From positions 1 to 64,000 of the forward strand of contig JABYQR010000159.1 in assembly GCA_022592445.1 (NCBI GenBank): a stretch of 64,000 nucleotides of DNA, in the 5' to 3' direction. Numbering within the stretch: position 1 is the first letter of the stretch; each line of letters begins with the position of its first letter. This DNA comes from Cytidiella melzeri (lineage: Eukaryota; Basidiomycota; Agaricomycetes; Polyporales; Irpicaceae). Both the position numbers and the translations under genes were made by a program. The notes below the pieces were generated by a model, which was given only the letters and a program-made list of their open reading frames with translations, was not told the origin of the DNA and searched no databases. Positions 59,910-64,000 of this stretch are shown here, one piece after another.

Positions 59910-61407
59910 ATGGCCAGCATTGCCTCCCTCCCCACCACGGAATCCCCGAGATCACTATCTGTACCTGCTATCCAAGTAGAGGCAGGTCCATCGGTGGTTG
60001 TGCCTCTGCCAGAATGCATGAAACCCGACCATTTCACACAGGAGGACCAGGCGAGACTGCCCTCCTTCAAGCCGCACAGGTTTGGTTTTCTGCGTAAACA
60101 GCAGTCCCGACATGACCTAGATCAGAAGAATAAGAAACGTGCAGCAGCCACTTCTGACAGTGCAGATGCAGAGGGTGGGCCGTCGAGGGAAACTGAGGTC
60201 ACCGACATACCCTTCGTTCGCCTCGACGCGAGCGGAGGAGTACGGTACTCACTTGACCTGGAGGAACACTACGACAAGGACGTATATAGGTGGGCGGTGC
60301 TATACGAGAATCAGCGAGGGTACGCGAGTCTTGTCTTACTGATGTATCACACTAACATCATCGCCTAGAGTCATGCTCTTCTCAACACCATACTACTCTC
60401 GGCTAAGCCTGCTACCCATAGATCCACCGGCCTTCACGATACCGTCAGCCTCCAAACAAAGCCGCAGACACCATCCCGACGTTTCCCTGGCTTCATATCC
60501 ACTTCCAGACGGCGATTGGCACTGGGTTTCGCGGACATGGATGGTGGACATGCGTGGTGATGGCCAATCGCAGTACGACGGCTTCGAGTACAATTGGTTC
60601 TTCCGCCAGAAGAAGTGGGGTCCTCTGGTCGGATTCATGAGCTCGGGAGGATGGGTCCGGCGGAGACGTTGGGTTCGCCTGATGATGCGACCTGCACAAA
60701 CTCGCGCTGTTGCTGCTAGTGGAAACGCAACCCCAGCCCTGCATGGTATCGCTGACGAGTTGTTGCAGTTACAACACACTGAGGCTGGGGCCACCCGTCC
60801 CCCTTCCGTCATGCTAACTCTTAATGACGAGGAGGAAGAGGAGAAAGAAGAGGCCAGCGTGTGGACAGGAGATCTACAAGGTGATTGGGAGCGATGTCAC
60901 CGTGCTCTAATGCGGTTGGACCGTGACGGTCGTAGGCTTGAGGTTTGGCAAAGGTGGTTACGGCCTTCAAACAATTTCGATGGACAAGGCTTGGACAGAA
61001 GGAAAACCAAAGCCGTTCCGCAGAAGCAATGGTCGGAAGATAGCAATCCTCTACCTTCACAGCACGACAGGTACAACACCAGCACCGTCGATGGCATGCT
61101 CACTGCCGACACCGGCGTCGTGTTAGATCCAGCGCCGCGAGAACACATGGCTCGTGTTCTTCGCGCTCATGTGCGTGTATTTCTATGCTTGCTCCTCAAT
61201 CCCTCCTGATGTTTGTGTCTGTGGTCAATGCAGGGATCTGAGATTTTGGAATTGTTCATATTCCCAAACACAAGACATCGCTTCGTCGAGCTGGTAGCTG
61301 AGGCGGATCTGTTGTCGGATTTCAGAGCCAGCTTTGGTCCTACGCAGCCTATGTTTGATTTCTACAGCTCCTCGCAAAGCATACAGACCGATCTCCGAGG
61401 TAGCTAG
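59910..61407 (+). CDS. Dysferlin-domain (peroxin/ferlin-like) protein
   Basis: Exons 59910-60319, 60369-61170 and 61234-61407 join in frame to 461 residues. The DysFN part spans the first intron: RWAVLYENQRG + VMLFSTPYYSRLSLLPIDPP. The DysFC part follows (DWHWVSRTWMVDMRG, YDGFEYNWFFRQKKWGPLVG, GGWVRRRRWVRLMM). The tryptophan/arginine pattern is diagnostic. Downstream are an acidic stretch (NDEEEEEKEEASVW), another Trp-rich part (GDWERCHRALMRLDRDGRRL) and a C-terminal IFPNTRHRFVELVAEADLL. No membrane helix is seen, unlike PEX23/PEX24-type peroxins, so it is closer to soluble fungal dysferlin-domain proteins such as the Spo73 group; membrane or contact-site association is inferred from the family. 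Shares an 86-bp promoter gap with HSCB. Confidence 0.85.
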
Positions 61408-61846
61408 CGATATATTTGGTTCGATTGGTTGTCGTATTAATTTCTCTGTGAGTTCGATATTGCTTAATGTTGCTTTGAGCACCGCTATCAAGACTTGAAA
61501 TGACCATTCTGACACTACAAACATTACAGGTATAATTCCTACTCGTCCATCGAGCAACATGCACACATCCATACCCTCTTGACTCTTTGCTAGACTCTGC
61601 GGTTCACCACATGTAATGTATACGTCCCTCTCCTGTTCCCCGTTGATATGGATAACATCGTTTGACTGAGACACAGTGAATACATTACGACGCGACCTCC
61701 CTTCATTACCGCCTTACCGCGCCGCGTTAGCGAGCGTCTCCACGGCCTGGGTTTCCTAAGAAGTATGACCATTTGGCCATGTCTAGCTCCTGACGTGTAG
61801 GAGGAACAACACTGCTAATCACGGACGCGAGTTCCTATGGAGGCGG
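61408..61846. other. Convergent intergenic region
   Basis: 439 bp between the stop of the dysferlin-domain gene and the stop of the minus-strand gene at 61847. Nothing further is supported. Confidence 0.4.
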
Positions 61847-63353
61847 TCAGCCAAGCACTGAATGGGATGCCTCATTCAAGCTTGCCTCAACATCACAAAC
61901 GTTGTAGAGCACCGTCGGTGCGTCCAAGCTACATGGCCGAATGCGATCAAGCTGACAATAAGCTAGCTAGCAAAATTTACTACTGGTTAATATCCAAGCA
62001 TGGTTTTGGGGTGGGCCACATGGTCGAGCTCCCAACTCACATGATACTTTTCCTTCGCGTGCTCCCTCGCAATGCTACGTCCGGTCTGCGGAACAGTGCT
62101 TGACGTGTACGCGTCGAAGCGTTGGGTTTGCCGCAGGTTGCTGCATGCCTTCTCGACCTTGGACTGAAGACAATGGACGTCCCATATGTGGTATACAGGC
62201 GGTCCCCCGCCGGCTGTGGCCTGGTCTGCAGCTTGGATATGCTGGAGCTCGGACCGGCTCAGCCCATAGGTGTTGATGGCGTCTTTTTCGGTCTGCGGGG
62301 AGGCAATTCGCAAGTCAGATGGTAGGACGCTAATGATTGAGTAGACGAACATACCACTAAGGTGTATTGAAGGCTAGACATGTTGGAGTAAGGGTGAGAT
62401 GTTGACGACACAGCTGAGGTGGGGATGACGACCATTCTAACTGTTTCGAACGTTTGGTCATGGCCAGTCATCAACTTAAATTGCTGGACGGCCTTAATGA
62501 ACACTTTTTCCAGCTGGCCGGTTGGCCACCTGCAAGTCCTTTGTCCTAGATCGAAACTTGGCGCCGCCAGCAACTGGGTTCGTCGTTTGACCCCTTTGGC
62601 CAGTACTTTGTGCAACGGCCGTTTTCCGTGCCAGCGACTCCGAGGCTATCTGAGGGTCGCTGCAAACTGTGCATTCTGGTCACTGAACCGCTAACTTTGA
62701 CCAGAAATCCCTCGGCTGCCGAGCAACGATCCTACGTAGCTCATAATAAGTATCTAAACTTTCGAGTCTTGGCGTGATGCGGAATTCTTTCTAGCTTCAA
62801 ATCCAAACTGTTGACTTCCGTGGATTTGGACATATCGCGATTGGCAATTTTGGCGTACATACATAATCATCTGAAGGTGTTCATGGCAGTCTTTCCACAA
62901 TGGTTACAATGTGTGCTCAGTACGTTTCCTCAACAGATGCGATATATACTGCGAGGGGTTTTTGTAATTAAGCGTCACCTGGTATTCCACTTCGATAACC
63001 CCATGTATGGTTGACTCGCGGGCGTCATTTGCTGCCTACCGAGGAGCTTTAGCTGAAAACCGCATATGAATCTTGTAGTATGTATGTGAGCTCACCACGG
63101 AATCAATGCCGCGGGGATTTGGATAGGGTTCCCCAGGTTCACCATATAACGAACGCATAATGTCTGACTCTGTGATTGGCCAAAGCGACTGAATTGCTGC
63201 TACCAATTTCTACAAGGAGCCTCAGCTGAAGACCGCACAAACAACCCTTACCAGAACATCGCTGATGTTGTAGCGCCGCCCTGACTCCCAGTCACTGATG
63301 CACGGCTTGATGCGCTGCAGCTGCCAGTGAACATCCTCCAGCTTTAAGTATCT
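61847..63353 (-). CDS. Unrecognised multi-exon gene, 5' end unresolved
   Basis: Exons I can support on the minus strand: about 63353-63252 (LEDVHWQLQRIKPCISDWES), 63209-63096 (LVAAIQSLWPITESDIMRSL), 63035 leftward (ANDARESTIHGVIEVEYQ), 62790-62684 (KEFRITPRLESLDTYYELRR), 62529-62355 (GQLEKVFIKAVQQFKLMTGH), 62292-62041 (LSRSELQHIQAADQATAGGG, VYHIWDVHCLQSKVEKACSN) and 61951-61847, with a TGA at 61847-61849. Introns have good GT-AG ends and phases agree. If the exon from 63035 is read straight through to 62859, it contains a TAA (62904-62906). An intron from GTGACG to TTCAG would skip it and leave a 12-nt exon, so the gene may be intact or recently broken. No start, signal peptide or known domain is visible; more exons may lie up to about 63.5 kb. 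Two of its introns resemble each other. Confidence 0.5.
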
Positions 63354-64000
63354 TGTCAATGTCCTGTAGCAGAGATATCTTGACTTTGGCTCACATTGTA
63401 TTTTGCTAGCGCATCTTTACTCGTGATAATATTCCCGTTCTGTGGAACGGCGTGATCAAGGCTAGGCTGCTGCCATCTGGAGCATACCGCCAACACCCGG
63501 CTTCGAAGATACTTGACGTGAGACGTGATGTATCTAGTGGGCTTTATAGGACAAATGAGCTTGAGCTCGGAATAAGCAAGTTGGGAGTCTTGCCAGGCCT
63601 GCCAATCCTCCTGATAATAGGGTGTTTATCGGTTATTGAAACGTGGGAGCGGATAACTGAGGGCACCGTGTAGTATGTCTCGTACATTGTAGCAGCAGTG
63701 GTACATTGTCGAAAGTATCGTCGAGATGGCTGGCTATTTATGCTGCAAATCGCTTGGTCTTAGTTGGCCATGACGAATTCCGATTTTGCGAGTGGACCAA
63801 GCAGATATTTGTATCCGTCAAAAAAGCCCAACCTTGAAGCTTTTCTCCCTCCATTGAATCCAATTTCAACCGGCAACTCCTGATGGAGCGCGCTAGAAAG
63901 CTTTTCTTTCTAGGAAATGCTATTGTTTCGCTTCTTTGAGAGGCTAGGACAGCTATGGATGGGATTTTGTATCTGTGGAGGCCAGTGTCAAGCCTTTTCT
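63354..64000. other. Right end of window, mostly unassigned
   Basis: A minus-strand stretch near 63405-63485 (LDHAVPQNGNIITSKDALAK) may be an upstream exon of the preceding gene, but I could not join it in phase. The remaining sequence to 64000 shows no supported gene. Confidence 0.3.

Noticed and set aside
62811..63014. 67-codon plus-strand frame
   Set aside because: Antisense to minus-strand exons that join with good splice sites; likely a shadow.
1..64000. CRISPR arrays, bacterial operons or a biosynthetic gene cluster
   Set aside because: The window is eukaryotic with introns throughout; no spaced direct repeats and no grouping of secondary-metabolism enzymes.

Overview
This window looks like a chromosomal segment of an agaricomycete basidiomycete. 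The evidence is a set of conserved fungal genes split by many short GT-AG introns (about 42-70 nt), single-gene transcription units on both strands, and gene types typical of mushroom-forming fungi. There is no prokaryotic, organellar or CRISPR signature. I rebuilt splice forms by hand from reading-frame continuity and splice sites, so exon edges are inferences.

Left part (0.2-16.0 kb): a divergent pair of complex I subunit NDUFS6 (minus) and the disaggregase HSP104 (plus), sharing 311 bp that hold a candidate heat-shock element cluster. Then come an unrecognised 564-residue nuclear-type protein (minus), a NIPA-like magnesium transporter (plus), a small secreted protein and a tripartite DENN-domain Rab GEF.

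Middle (16.3-34.3 kb): the giant lipid-transfer protein VPS13 (minus), preceded in tandem by a truncated VPS13 paralogue that keeps only the N-terminal part, then a small unknown protein and an ELO fatty-acid elongase.

Transposon and relic island (about 34.3-46.7 kb): no clearly intact conserved gene. It is strongly CpG-depleted and TpG/CpA-rich, and holds an inverted gene duplication, two oppositely oriented solo LTRs (one with a nested insertion), a CpG-rich poly-A-tailed insertion, and reading frames broken by C-to-T-type stop codons.

Right part (46.8-64 kb): a PH-C2-RasGAP protein (BUD2/CLA2-like), the alpha subunit of the AP-2 clathrin adaptor, a DEAH-box RNA helicase with dsRNA-binding-like segments, the Fe-S co-chaperone HSCB/JAC1, a dysferlin-domain (peroxin/ferlin-like) protein and an unrecognised multi-exon gene.

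Several genes serve membrane traffic and lipid handling (DENN GEF, VPS13, ELO, AP-2 alpha, dysferlin-domain protein) and two serve mitochondrial function (NDUFS6, HSCB), but they are separate transcription units and I see no gene cluster. No new biological system is evident. The most unusual items are the decaying VPS13 tandem copy, the CpG-decayed island with its matched inverted duplicates, a 6-nt micro-exon in NDUFS6, and two genes whose neighbouring introns resemble each other.
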